Origin: Polaribacter sejongensis
Lineage (GTDB): Bacteria > Bacteroidota > Bacteroidia > Flavobacteriales > Flavobacteriaceae
Direction of reading: 5' to 3'
Length of the DNA stretch: 64,000 nt
Assembly (NCBI RefSeq): GCF_038024065.1
Contig: NZ_CP150667.1
Location: 2,859,501 to 2,923,500 of the forward strand
The notes under the pieces are model-generated. The model saw nothing but the letters and a program-made list of their open reading frames with translations, made no database searches and was not told the DNA's origin. The position numbers and the translations under genes are program-made. This document shows, one piece after another, positions 30,476-40,076 of this stretch. Positions within the stretch are counted from its first letter, which is position 1, and each line of letters opens with the position of its first letter.

Positions 30476-31969
30476 ATGAGATTTAAAAATTTTTTTAAAA
30501 GACCTTTCGTTTTATGTATTCTTTTATTTTCAATAGGTACCTTATTTTCAAACGACCTAAAATTAGGCTCGCTTTTTCAAGAGCACATGGTATTGCAGAG
30601 GAATATGCCTATTCAGGTTTGGGGGAAATCTTTACCAAATAGCTTAGTAAGTATTCAATTAAAAAATAAAATAGTAACTGTTTATGCAGACGAATCTGGA
30701 GCATGGAAAACAACATTACCAAAATTTAAAGCTGGCGGACCATATAAATTTGAAGTAACTTCCGGTGAAGAATCGATCAATTTTACAGATATTTTGATTG
30801 GTGAAGTTTGGGTTTGTGCTGGGCAATCTAACATGGTAGTGCCACACGCAAACATTCCTGAAGTTCACAAATTAGATGCTCTTGCAAAAAATATTCGAAC
30901 TTTTGAGGTTCCAAGAACGGTTTCGTTTTCAAAGGAAGAAAATATACAAAATGGAGTTTGGGCTTTAAAAAACCCATCGAGTGCGACGGCAATGACGTTT
31001 TCTTATTTCTTACAAAAAAACGCAGATGTGCCAGTTGGTATTATTTTAGCAGCATGGGGTAGTTCTTCTCTAGAAGGTTGGTTGCCTAAAGATATAATAA
31101 AAGAGTTGCCGCATTTTAAAACAATGATGGAAACTTTTGATGCAAATGAGACAAAACAGCAACGTATAAAATCAATTTTAAGCTCTAAAGAAAAAAGACA
31201 AAGAAAAGATGATATTTTTTTAAGAACACAACCAAATGTTATTTACAATGCCATGATGCATCCTTTAATTTCATATTCATGCAGAGGTATTGTATGGTAT
31301 CAAGGAGAGGCAAATGCAAAATCTAAAGAAGACATGTTACAATATCGTAAAACATTTCCTTTTTGGGTAGATTATTTAAGAACTCAATGGAAACAACCTT
31401 CTTTAGAATTTATTGTAGTAGCACTTCCGGGATATATTGGTAAAAAAAATAAAAAACCTCGTTTTGATGCAGAAAATCCTACAGAAGACTCTTGGGCTTG
31501 GATGCGTGAATCTCAATATTCTTTTGATAAAATTAAAAATGTACAAGTAGTTACTACTATAGATTTAGGAGAAGCTTTTAATATTCATCCAACGGACAAA
31601 TTACCAGTTGGAAAAAGAATTTCGCTTTTAGCAGAAAAAGCGACTTTACATAAAAAAGGGTTGGTTGATGGACCAAAATTTAAAAGTTATAAGGTTCGTA
31701 AAAATGAAATCAGTATTAAATTTTCTGATGCTAAAGGATTAAAAACGAAAGATGGATCTTCTCCAAAAGGTTTTTGGGTTTCAGATAAAAATGAAAAGTG
31801 GCATCAAGCGGAAGCAGTCATCAAAGGAAAAAAAGTAATTATTAAAGCAAAAGGAGTGGATGTTCCTGTACATGTACGTTATGCTTTTGCGGCAAAACCA
31901 ATGGTAAACCTTGTAAATAAGATAGGCTTACCAGCAAGACCATTTAGAACGGATAAATTTAAAAATTAA
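30476..31969 (+). CDS. Sialate O-acetylesterase-like carbohydrate esterase (SASA domain)
   Basis: A 497-residue secreted protein with a signal sequence (to about residue 25). An N-terminal beta domain (QEHMVLQRNMPIQVWG...) precedes an SGNH-type catalytic domain. Ser118 in WVCAGQSNMV is the nucleophile, GIVWYQGEAN is the conserved oxyanion/Gly-Glu block, and IHPTDKLPVG supplies the His and Asp near the C-terminus. Members of this family remove O-acetyl groups from sialic acid or other sugars. In a sulfatase-rich algal-type PUL a general sugar acetylesterase is more likely than true sialate activity. It begins an operon with a sulfatase 16 bp later and a GH29 enzyme. Confidence 0.9.
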   Translation: MRFKNFFKRPFVLCILLFSIGTLFSNDLKLGSLFQEHMVLQRNMPIQVWGKSLPNSLVSIQLKNKIVTVYADESGAWKTTLPKFKAGGPYKFEVTSGEESINFTDILIGEVWVCAGQSNMVVPHANIPEVHKLDALAKNIRTFEVPRTVSFSKEENIQNGVWALKNPSSATAMTFSYFLQKNADVPVGIILAAWGSSSLEGWLPKDIIKELPHFKTMMETFDANETKQQRIKSILSSKEKRQRKDDIFLRTQPNVIYNAMMHPLISYSCRGIVWYQGEANAKSKEDMLQYRKTFPFWVDYLRTQWKQPSLEFIVVALPGYIGKKNKKPRFDAENPTEDSWAWMRESQYSFDKIKNVQVVTTIDLGEAFNIHPTDKLPVGKRISLLAEKATLHKKGLVDGPKFKSYKVRKNEISIKFSDAKGLKTKDGSSPKGFWVSDKNEKWHQAEAVIKGKKVIIKAKGVDVPVHVRYAFAAKPMVNLVNKIGLPARPFRTDKFKN

Positions 31970-31984
31970 ATCATCATATATAAA

Positions 31985-33496
31985 ATGAAAAATTACATAA
32001 TTAAATCTTTAATCTTAGCAACTATTTTTAGTTTAAGTAGTTGCGCAACAAGTCATAGCCAGAAAAAGGAGGTTAAAAAACCTAACATTCTATTTATTTT
32101 TTCTGATGATCAAAGGGCAGATGCCTACGGAGCTAGTGGTAACGGTTATATAAGTACACCTAACATTGATAAACTTGCAGAAACGGGTACGCGTTTTAAA
32201 AACACGTATGTTATGGGAGGAAATCAAGGAGCAATTTGTGCACCTAGTAGAGCGATGTTAATGAGTGGTAAAAGTCTTTTTCATGTGTATGAGAAATTAA
32301 AAGGAGTTACTACGATGCCTATGTATTTTAAGCGTTATGGTTATGAATCTTTTGGTACCGGTAAATGGCATAATGAGCCTTCTGCTTTTGAAGCCAGTTT
32401 TGATAAAGGTAAAAATGTAATGACTATGGGGATGACAGATTATTTTAGTGCTCCTGTTAGAGATTTAGATGCTAATGGTAAATTAACAAAACCTGTAAAA
32501 AAAGGATTTACAACAGATATTTTTGCAGATTCTGCAATTGATTACTTAAATAATTATGCGAAAGAAGGTACAGAAAAACCATTTTTCTGTTATGTAGCTT
32601 TTAATGCGCCTCACGACCCTAGATCTCCAAGAGAAGATTATATAGGAATGTATAAAGAAGAAGCAATTCCATTACCAGGAAACTTTAAAGGATGGCATCC
32701 TTTTAAGTTTGATAATATGAATATTAGAGATGAAACGCTAGGTCCTTGGCCAAGAACTCCAGAATTAATAAGAGAATCTCTTGCAGATTATTATGCGTTA
32801 ATAAGTCATATGGATAATCGTATTGGAGATATTATTCAAACGTTAAAAGATCAAAATTTATTTGATAATACCATTATTGTTTTTGCTTCGGATAACGGAT
32901 TAGGTTTAGGAAGTCATGGTTTATTAGGAAAACAAAACTTGTATGAACACAGTACAAAAGTGCCTTTAATTATTAGTGGACCAGGAATTACTAAAAATGA
33001 AAAAAGTGATGCATTGCTTTATTTGTTTGATATTTTTCCAACATTATCAGATTTATGTGAATTACCAAAACCAACTACTACAGACGGACAAACATTTGCT
33101 CCTTTATTAAAAGGAAAAGAAATGGAAACTCGTAAATCTTTATATACCGTTTACAGAAATACAGTAAGAGCTGTTAGAACAGATGAATGGAAATTAATTA
33201 AATACCCAAATCAGAATTACCAACAATTATTCAATTTGAAAAAAGATTCTATAGAAATTAACAATCTAGCAGACAAACCAGAATACAAAGCTAAAATTGC
33301 TGAGTTATCTAACCTAATGGAAGATTGGTATAAAACTACAGATGATACTGCAAACATGTCTCCAGAAAAGATTTTACCAATGGAGTATGATTACACAAAA
33401 TTAAAACAAGTACCAGATAAAAAACAACCAAAATATACTTTAGACAAATATTTTAAAGGAGTAGACTTAAAAAAGGTTAAAAAAACAAATCACTAA
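31985..33496 (+). CDS. Sulfatase, S1 (formylglycine) family, iduronate-2-sulfatase-like, lipoprotein
   Basis: A 503-residue sulfatase with a lipoprotein signal (ATIFSLSSCATSH). Metal-binding residues lie in PNILFIFSDDQRADAYG. Cys85 in GAICAPSRAMLMSGKS is the formylglycine site. Other conserved parts are FGTGKWHNE, FNAPHDPRSPRE and FASDNGLGLGSHGLLGKQNLYEHS. The SDDQR and LGSHGLLGKQ patterns resemble the iduronate-2-sulfatase/choline-sulfatase side of S1, unlike the sulfatase at 19487. The two therefore probably remove different sulfate groups. It lies between the acetylesterase and the GH29 gene with short spacers (15 and 12 bp), so sulfate removal may precede fucose removal. Confidence 0.93.
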   Translation: MKNYIIKSLILATIFSLSSCATSHSQKKEVKKPNILFIFSDDQRADAYGASGNGYISTPNIDKLAETGTRFKNTYVMGGNQGAICAPSRAMLMSGKSLFHVYEKLKGVTTMPMYFKRYGYESFGTGKWHNEPSAFEASFDKGKNVMTMGMTDYFSAPVRDLDANGKLTKPVKKGFTTDIFADSAIDYLNNYAKEGTEKPFFCYVAFNAPHDPRSPREDYIGMYKEEAIPLPGNFKGWHPFKFDNMNIRDETLGPWPRTPELIRESLADYYALISHMDNRIGDIIQTLKDQNLFDNTIIVFASDNGLGLGSHGLLGKQNLYEHSTKVPLIISGPGITKNEKSDALLYLFDIFPTLSDLCELPKPTTTDGQTFAPLLKGKEMETRKSLYTVYRNTVRAVRTDEWKLIKYPNQNYQQLFNLKKDSIEINNLADKPEYKAKIAELSNLMEDWYKTTDDTANMSPEKILPMEYDYTKLKQVPDKKQPKYTLDKYFKGVDLKKVKKTNH

Positions 33497-33508
33497 AACA
33501 TATTTCTC

Positions 33509-34642
33509 ATGATAGATAGAAGAAAATTTATGCAACTTTCTGCATTAGGAGCAGCAAGTACATTTTTAATGACAGGCTGTAAGGGGTTAATTACAAATAC
33601 TAATAATAATGTGCCTCTTTATTTAAATGATTATAAAGATACATATGCAACCGATCCGCGTAAAGCGTCTATAGATTGGTTTAAAGATGCTAAATATGGT
33701 ATGTTTATTCATTATGGTTTGTATTCTCTTTTAGGAAGACATGAATGGGTACAGTATAATGAAAAAATTCATGTTGCCGAATACGCAAAATTAAAAGACC
33801 AATTTACAGCAGAAAAATTTGATGCAGATTTTATTACAGATTTGGCATTAGAGTCTGGAATGAAATATATCAATTTAACTACACGTCATCATGATAGTTT
33901 TTGTTTGTGGGATACAAAATACAGCGATTTTAAAAGTACAAACTCTCCAGCAAAAAGAGATTTAGTCGCGGAACTTTCTGAACAATGTAACAAAAAAGGA
34001 TTGGCATTTTTCTTATACTATTCTCATGGTAGAGATTGGCAACACCCGCATGCACCAAACAATGATAAATGGGGAGGAGCTGCAAGACCTAAATATGCAA
34101 CAAAAGAACCTGCTTATAAATACGGCGAAGAGCATGATCTAAACAAGTATTTAGAGTTTATGAACAACCAAGTAGATGAGTTATTAACTAATTATTCTCA
34201 AATTGCAGGTATTTGGTTAGATGGTCATGGTACACCAGCATCTGGAGATAGAAGCAAATTTAAATTACAAGAATTATACGATTTGGTGCATTCTAAACAA
34301 CCACAAACCTTAGTTTCTTATAAACAAGGTTTAACAGGTACAGAAGACTTTTTAGCACCCGAACGCAAATATAGAAATGAAGGAGAACCAAAAACACCTT
34401 TAGAAATTTGCGACCATTTACAACGTAAAGGTTGGGGGTATTTAAAATCTCAAGACGGAAAGCATAAACATAAAGATGAAGTAATTGCAATGCTTAAAAA
34501 AGCAGCAGATTATCCAGCAAATTTATTGTTAAATACGGGTCCATTACCTTCAGGTGAAATGCACCCAGAAGATGTAAAGGTTTTACGTGAAGTTGGTAAA
34601 GAAATTAGAAATAGAGGTTGGGAAGGAGTTCTAAATTCTTAA
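33509..34642 (+). CDS. GH29-like alpha-L-fucosidase family enzyme, putative lipoprotein
   Basis: A 377-residue enzyme of the GH29 fold. The N-terminus MIDRRKFMQLSALGAASTF...GCKG has twin arginines and a following Cys, suggesting Tat export with lipid anchoring. Catalytic-domain markers are DAKYGMFIHYGLYSLLGRHEWVQY, TTRHHDSFCLWDTKYSDF and the probable nucleophile Asp238 in IAGIWLDGHG. It is shorter than many GH29 enzymes and lacks a clear C-terminal beta-sandwich. It should act on alpha-L-fucose or, as known for some GH29 members in algal systems, alpha-L-galactose. It is the last gene of the operon that begins with the acetylesterase. Confidence 0.87.
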   Translation: MIDRRKFMQLSALGAASTFLMTGCKGLITNTNNNVPLYLNDYKDTYATDPRKASIDWFKDAKYGMFIHYGLYSLLGRHEWVQYNEKIHVAEYAKLKDQFTAEKFDADFITDLALESGMKYINLTTRHHDSFCLWDTKYSDFKSTNSPAKRDLVAELSEQCNKKGLAFFLYYSHGRDWQHPHAPNNDKWGGAARPKYATKEPAYKYGEEHDLNKYLEFMNNQVDELLTNYSQIAGIWLDGHGTPASGDRSKFKLQELYDLVHSKQPQTLVSYKQGLTGTEDFLAPERKYRNEGEPKTPLEICDHLQRKGWGYLKSQDGKHKHKDEVIAMLKKAADYPANLLLNTGPLPSGEMHPEDVKVLREVGKEIRNRGWEGVLNS

Positions 34643-34709
34643 CATTTTTTATATGTTAAATTAACCCTAAAGTTATTTATATTATTAGATAATAATTTGC
34701 AACAAAAAT

Positions 34710-34740
34710 CGCCAAAACGGCTAAACCCTTTGTTTTGGCG
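34710..34740 (-). terminator. Strong hairpin between GH29 and SusC, better terminator on the lower strand
   Basis: CGCCAAAAC pairs perfectly with GTTTTGGCG across a 13-nt loop. On the upper strand it is followed by A-rich sequence. On the lower strand it is followed by ATTTTTG, so intrinsic termination fits the lower strand better. No lower-strand gene is present, and it may serve as a 3'-end stabiliser for the upstream operon. A TGCAAC core at 34698 lies just before it. Confidence 0.5.
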
Positions 34741-34756
34741 AAAAAAAACATCAAAA

Positions 34757-34813
34757 AGCAACATTTTGAATCCCTAAATGAGAAATTTTACTCTTAATAA
34801 TATGTTAATTTTG
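34757..34813 (+). promoter_or_regulatory. PUL regulator motif and -7 element of the SusCD operon
   Basis: AGCAACATTT-TGAA-TCCC-TAAATGAGAAATTTTA begins at 34757. TAATTTTG, a perfect -7 element, begins exactly 49 nt later at 34806. The start codon of SusC is at 34968, giving a leader of about 150 nt. It should drive the five-gene transport operon to 45559. Confidence 0.72.
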
Positions 34814-34967
34814 TTCTGATTAGAAGAATGATTGAGAACACAACTCACTATAATCAAAAAAATAGGAGAATTGTCAATCAAAAAAATAATCAAAAACAAT
34901 TAATTAACTCATTAAGTATTATGATTGTGAGATTTCAATATTCTATTAATTCAGAAAATTTAAATTT

Positions 34968-37900
34968 ATGAAAAAACTCAATTTATTATTATTATTAATA
35001 TCCATTTCTTGGGGCTCTTTTTCTCAAGATATAATTAAAGGTATTGTAAAAGATTCTGGAGGAATACCTTTACCAGGAGTTAGTGTGGTCGAAAAAGGAA
35101 CACAAAACGGAACAAGTACAGATTTTGATGGTGTATACCAAGTTAAGGTATCTCCAAATGCTACTTTAGTTTTTTCTTACCTAGGTTTTAAAGAACAAGA
35201 AATTAAAGTTACCGGACAAGCTAGTTTAAATGTTATAATGAAAGAAGACACCGAAAGTCTTTCTGAAATTGTAATTATTGGTTATGGTCAACAGAAAAAA
35301 GAAAGTGTTTTAAGTTCTATTAGCCAAGTTAAAGGTGCGGAGTTACTAGAAACAGGGTCTCCAAATATTGCAAATGCCCTAAGTGGTATTGCACCTGGTG
35401 TAAATATCGTTCAATCTTCTGGGCAACCAGGAGCCGATGACGGTCAGATTTTTATACGTGGTAATTCAGATCCATTAATTTTAGTAGATGGAGTAGAAAT
35501 TGTGGGTGGTTTTTCTAATATAGATCCTAGAGATGTAGAGTCTATAAGTATTTTAAAAGATGGTGGAGCTACTGCTGTTTATGGTATTAGAGGTGCAAAC
35601 GGAGTTGTTATTATTACAACTAAACGTGGTAAAATAGGAAAGCCTATTGTAAGTTTTACAAGTGAGTATACTGTAAAAACTTTAAGTGAAGAACCAGATG
35701 TATTGGGTGCTTATGATGCTCAAAGTGCATTTAATGTAGGTATTTTAAACGATAAAGCTTATGATAAAGGATATTCTTCTGCAACAGATTTAGCGCATTG
35801 GAAAGATGGAGATTTACCATACATTTATGCAGATACAAATTGGGCAGATGCTGTATTAAGGAATTCAGCATCAAGTTTTAATCAAACAGTTTCTGTACGT
35901 GGTGGTACAGATTTTGTAAAGTACTATGCATCTGCAGGGTATTTAAGTGAAGGAGATATTTTTAAAACAGTTAAATATCATAACTACAACCCAGAGTATA
36001 GTTTTGACAGATATTCATTTAGAGCAAATCTAGATTTTACAATTTCTAAAACTACACAATTAAAAACAAGTGTTAGTAGTCGTTTAGAAGATAGAAATGG
36101 TGCTGGTAGTGGTACTAATGGAGGTAAAAGTCCAGATGTTTTACAAGTATATAATTTGGCACCAGGTAGTGTTCCTTCTATTTATCCAGCAGAGGTTATG
36201 GAACAATATCCTGATCCATTATTTCCAGGACTGGTAGAAGAGAGATTTAGTGCTGATAATATATATAGTACTATTAATAATAGTGGAGCAACAAATACTC
36301 AAAAAACAGTATTTTCTATAGATTTTGAATTAGATCAAAAATTAGATTTTATAACCAAAGGATTAAAATTTGTAGGTAAGTACAATTATATAAGTACCTA
36401 TACTTCTCAAAGAAAAACTACTTTTGCTAGTACCTTTTTTCTAGGGAGACCAAATCTTTATTTTTTAGATAGAAATGGAGAATGGAGTGGTTTAGATGGC
36501 GATAATGTACAAGAACCACTTGAGTATAATGTAGGAAATGAAAATGTTAATTGGAATAGTGAAATTGCTTATGTAAATGCACGATTGGCTTATAATAGAA
36601 GTTTTGGTTTGCACAATGTTACAGGGTTAGCACTTTTTAGTAGAAATAAAAAAATAACAAATACGCAATTTCCTTATTATAGTGAAGATTGGGTTGGGCG
36701 TGCAACTTATAATTATGATGCTCGTTACTTTTTTAGTGTAAGTGGTGCTTATAATGGAGATGAAACTTTTTATACAGGAGAGCGTTTTCAATTCTTTCCA
36801 TCTGTAGAAGTAGGTATTAATTTAGCCAAAGAAAAATTTGTAAAAGATAATATCCCTGCACTTAACAACTTTAAGGTAAGATATTCTTACGGACAATCTG
36901 GTTCTAAATCTGGTTTGGGTACAAATCGTTGGCAATATTTAAGTTTTTATGACTACGGTACAAGTAAGGCATCTCAAAGATTAAATTCTAGATATTGGTT
37001 TGGAGAAGATATAAACAATAGAATTACAAGTATAGAAGTATCTCAGTTAGGAAACACATCTCTTAGTTGGGCAACTGTTACCAAACAAAATATTGGGGTA
37101 GATTTTGGTTTATTCAAAAATAAAATATCTGGTGAGGTAGATTTCTTTAAAGACAGTAGAGTCGATTTAATAAATAGAATACAAACAGTACCTAGTTATT
37201 TTGGTTCTGATGCAGCATTGCCTTTTGCTAATATTGGAGAATCAGAGAGTCATGGTGTAGATATTTCATTAACGTATAAGAATACAACTTCTTATGGCTT
37301 AAAATACTCTATTACGGGTGGTTATGGTTTTTATGAAAACAGAATTCTTGTAAGCCCTTCTGATGGAGTAGGTACTCCAGAGTATGCTAAAATTGCAGGA
37401 AAACCAAGTGGATCTCAAGCATTAATACAAGCAGATGGTTTTTTCCAAAACATAGATGAATTGGTTAATTATCCTGTAATTGCAGGGAATCCTGGTTTGG
37501 GAGATTATAGATATATAGATTATAATGCAAACGGAGATATAACTGCTGGTGTTTTAGAAGATCAAGTAAGGTTCGATTTACCAAAATCGCCTAAAAATAG
37601 TTATAGTCTTAAAATGAATTTTGCATACAAAGGTTGGTCTTTAAGTGCTTTAATTAATGGAGTAGAAGGGCACAAAGGGCTTATTAATGGTAACTTAGCA
37701 TATCTATTACCTAATAGTGTTGCTTCTGGGCTTACAGAACAATTAGATTATTGGACACCTACAAATACAGATGCTAAATACCCAGCATTACACGCTGCTA
37801 CAGACCCAAATAGATCTTCTGTACATTCTTCTAGAATAGTAGATTTAGATTATATTAAATTAAGAAGTCTTAATTTAGGGTATACTTTTGATATGAGTAA

Positions 37901-38051
37901 TTCTAAAACCATTAGTAATTTAAAATTATATCTAAATGGTAGTAATTTATTTACAATTACCAATTTTATATATGGAGATCCAGAAGGGAATAGTCCAGGA
38001 AGTTATCCTATTTTAAGAAGGTTTAATCTTGGACTTAATATTAGTCTTTAA
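34968..38051 (+). CDS. susC: SusC-like TonB-dependent outer-membrane transporter 1
   Basis: A 1027-residue transporter of usual SusC size. It has a signal peptide (LLLLLISISWGSFSQ), a carboxypeptidase regulatory-like domain (about 22-95, IKGIVKDSGGIPLPGVSVVEKG), a TonB-box-like SEIVIIGYG, a plug domain (about 110-230, FIRGNSDPLILVDGVE, GIRGANGVVIITTKRG) and a 22-strand-type barrel to the C-terminus, ending LRRFNLGLNISL. It should import oligosaccharides across the outer membrane, with the SusD protein encoded 14 bp downstream as its lid. It heads an operon with a second SusC/SusD pair and a surface glycan-binding protein. Confidence 0.95.
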   Translation: MKKLNLLLLLISISWGSFSQDIIKGIVKDSGGIPLPGVSVVEKGTQNGTSTDFDGVYQVKVSPNATLVFSYLGFKEQEIKVTGQASLNVIMKEDTESLSEIVIIGYGQQKKESVLSSISQVKGAELLETGSPNIANALSGIAPGVNIVQSSGQPGADDGQIFIRGNSDPLILVDGVEIVGGFSNIDPRDVESISILKDGGATAVYGIRGANGVVIITTKRGKIGKPIVSFTSEYTVKTLSEEPDVLGAYDAQSAFNVGILNDKAYDKGYSSATDLAHWKDGDLPYIYADTNWADAVLRNSASSFNQTVSVRGGTDFVKYYASAGYLSEGDIFKTVKYHNYNPEYSFDRYSFRANLDFTISKTTQLKTSVSSRLEDRNGAGSGTNGGKSPDVLQVYNLAPGSVPSIYPAEVMEQYPDPLFPGLVEERFSADNIYSTINNSGATNTQKTVFSIDFELDQKLDFITKGLKFVGKYNYISTYTSQRKTTFASTFFLGRPNLYFLDRNGEWSGLDGDNVQEPLEYNVGNENVNWNSEIAYVNARLAYNRSFGLHNVTGLALFSRNKKITNTQFPYYSEDWVGRATYNYDARYFFSVSGAYNGDETFYTGERFQFFPSVEVGINLAKEKFVKDNIPALNNFKVRYSYGQSGSKSGLGTNRWQYLSFYDYGTSKASQRLNSRYWFGEDINNRITSIEVSQLGNTSLSWATVTKQNIGVDFGLFKNKISGEVDFFKDSRVDLINRIQTVPSYFGSDAALPFANIGESESHGVDISLTYKNTTSYGLKYSITGGYGFYENRILVSPSDGVGTPEYAKIAGKPSGSQALIQADGFFQNIDELVNYPVIAGNPGLGDYRYIDYNANGDITAGVLEDQVRFDLPKSPKNSYSLKMNFAYKGWSLSALINGVEGHKGLINGNLAYLLPNSVASGLTEQLDYWTPTNTDAKYPALHAATDPNRSSVHSSRIVDLDYIKLRSLNLGYTFDMSNSKTISNLKLYLNGSNLFTITNFIYGDPEGNSPGSYPILRRFNLGLNISL

Positions 38052-38065
38052 AAAATTTAACGATT

Positions 38066-39979
38066 ATGAAAATAAATAAATATATAGGTGTTTTATTAAT
38101 AGTTACGCTTTTCTTTAGTTGTGAAGCGTATCTAGATAAAGAACAAGATTTTGAAGGTTTGCAAGAAGAAGATGTCTTTGGTGATATTCTTACGGCAAAA
38201 TACTTTTTAGACGGAGCTTATGGTAAGTTAATTACAGATGTAAGTGCAAAGGGTAATTCTGCAGATTATTTACCAGACATGACAATGTCTGGAGAAGGAT
38301 ATCCAGGAAGATTAAATAATAATGTCCCAGAAATATATAATTATTACGCTCAAGGAGATTATTTAAGTTTAATGAACTGGAATAAGAACAATGGTCAAGC
38401 TCCAAATTTTGTAGTTAGATATTATGAGGCTTGGAAAGGGATTAGAATTGTAAATAGCTTTCTAGAAAATGTGGATTTAATTACAAATAGTAACGAAGAA
38501 GAAATAAACGGTCTTAAGGGGCAAGCTTATTTTTTAAGAGCCTTCTTTTACCATCTTTTAACCAAACGTCATGGAGGATTAATTTACTTAAAAAATAATT
38601 TAGACCTTAACGAACCTTTAGATAGAGCAAGAGAAACGTATGCAAGTAATTATGCCAATATTATAGAAGATGTAAATTTAGCAATAGACTTATTACCTAT
38701 TCGTTGGAAGTCAGAAAATGTGGGGCGTCCTACTAAAGGAGCTGCAATGGCATTAAAATCTCGTGCTTCTTTATTTGCGGCAAGTCCGTTGGTAAATACA
38801 ACAAATGATAAGCAAGCATGGATAGATGCTGCAACTGCCGCTTCAGATTTAATAAATTTTGCTAATAATAATGGTTTGTATGCGCTTGCAGATGCTAGTG
38901 CAGCGGCTACTTTAGATGTGGGACATAATGGAGCAGATTTATTTGTTTCAGAACCAGAAGCAATGAAGCCTTATAGAAGTATTTTTGTAGGCCCAGGTAT
39001 CTCTAAAGTAATACCAAACGAAGTTATTTTTATGGAGGTAAATCAGTCAATTATTGCTGCTGGTGGATTCTTACATCCAGAGCCAAGGCTAGCTTTAACA
39101 GTTGGTTTTGATATTATTAAAGGAAATGGTGGTCCAATGAATATTGGTGCAACTGCTAATTTTATTGCGAAGTATGAAACTAAAAATGGTTTGGCAATAG
39201 AAGATGATCCATCGTATAACCCACAAGAGCCTTTTATAAATAGAGATCCTAGGTTTTATAATGATATTTTATTTGATGGTGTACCTTGGAAGGCAACAAG
39301 TGCAGGTGCAGTAAACAAAACAGGTTTTACAGATTTGGCTTTTGTTAATGAACAAGGTAAAAGAGGTTTAGATTTAGTAGATCCAACAATTGCAGGAGCT
39401 TTGCTTTGGAAAGTGAGAAACACAACAGGTTTACGTATTAGAAAATGGATACCTAATGGTCTTAACTGGAGAGGTGGATGGAATGGAGATTTCGATTTTC
39501 ATATAAATAACAACATCTTTAGAATGGCTGAAATTTATTTAAACTATGCAGAAGCTGCTAATGAAGCGTATGGCCCAGGTGGTGTAGCTCCAGGAGCAAG
39601 TTTATCTGCTTTAGATGCGGTTAATAAAATTAGAAATAGAGTTGGTATGCCAAATGTAAATGCAACTTATGCTGGTTCTACAGATAAATTAAGAGAACGT
39701 ATTAGAAATGAAAGAGCTATTGAGTTAGCGTATGAAGGGCATCGATATACAGATATGAGAAGATGGAAAACGGCACATTTAGATGAAAACCAAAAAGTAG
39801 AGTTTTTAGAAATGCGTTGGCAAGGAGAAGAATCTTCCATATATCCTACTGGTTTTAGTTATGATTATGTGGATCAGGCGGATAAAAGAAAAACATTTAC
39901 AGACAGACATTATTGGTGGCCAATTCCAAGTTCAGAATCTGAAGTTGCTCCATCATTTACTCAAACAACAGGCTGGTAA
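38066..39979 (+). CDS. susD: SusD-like glycan-binding lipoprotein 1
   Basis: A 637-residue lipoprotein (signal LLIVTLFFSCEAY) of the RagB/SusD family. Typical parts are the N-terminal tetratricopeptide-like region (GLKGQAYFLRAFFYHLLTKRHGGL), an internal MAEIYLNYAEAANEAYG segment and the C-terminal RIRNERAIELAYEGHRYTDMRRWKTA, which marks the family. The long insert (about 270-440) probably forms the glycan-binding surface. It works as the lid of the SusC transporter encoded just before it. Its partner is fixed by the 14-bp spacing and the same orientation. Confidence 0.94.
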   Translation: MKINKYIGVLLIVTLFFSCEAYLDKEQDFEGLQEEDVFGDILTAKYFLDGAYGKLITDVSAKGNSADYLPDMTMSGEGYPGRLNNNVPEIYNYYAQGDYLSLMNWNKNNGQAPNFVVRYYEAWKGIRIVNSFLENVDLITNSNEEEINGLKGQAYFLRAFFYHLLTKRHGGLIYLKNNLDLNEPLDRARETYASNYANIIEDVNLAIDLLPIRWKSENVGRPTKGAAMALKSRASLFAASPLVNTTNDKQAWIDAATAASDLINFANNNGLYALADASAAATLDVGHNGADLFVSEPEAMKPYRSIFVGPGISKVIPNEVIFMEVNQSIIAAGGFLHPEPRLALTVGFDIIKGNGGPMNIGATANFIAKYETKNGLAIEDDPSYNPQEPFINRDPRFYNDILFDGVPWKATSAGAVNKTGFTDLAFVNEQGKRGLDLVDPTIAGALLWKVRNTTGLRIRKWIPNGLNWRGGWNGDFDFHINNNIFRMAEIYLNYAEAANEAYGPGGVAPGASLSALDAVNKIRNRVGMPNVNATYAGSTDKLRERIRNERAIELAYEGHRYTDMRRWKTAHLDENQKVEFLEMRWQGEESSIYPTGFSYDYVDQADKRKTFTDRHYWWPIPSSESEVAPSFTQTTGW

Positions 39980-40076
39980 TTATTTTTTCTAGATAAATTA
40001 TAAAAAAACAAAGGCATAGTAATTATTTTATTTCAATAAGAAATAGATATATATAACTTAAAACAATAAAAAACGG

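Noticed and set aside
30476..31969. True sialic-acid metabolism based on the sialate O-acetylesterase-like gene
   Set aside because: No sialidase, sialic-acid lyase or transporter is present in the window. SASA-domain esterases also act on other acetylated sugars.
34710..34740. Hairpin read as a standard terminator of the GH29 operon
   Set aside because: On the upper strand the stem is followed by A, not T. It is kept as a hairpin with better fit on the lower strand, where no gene exists.
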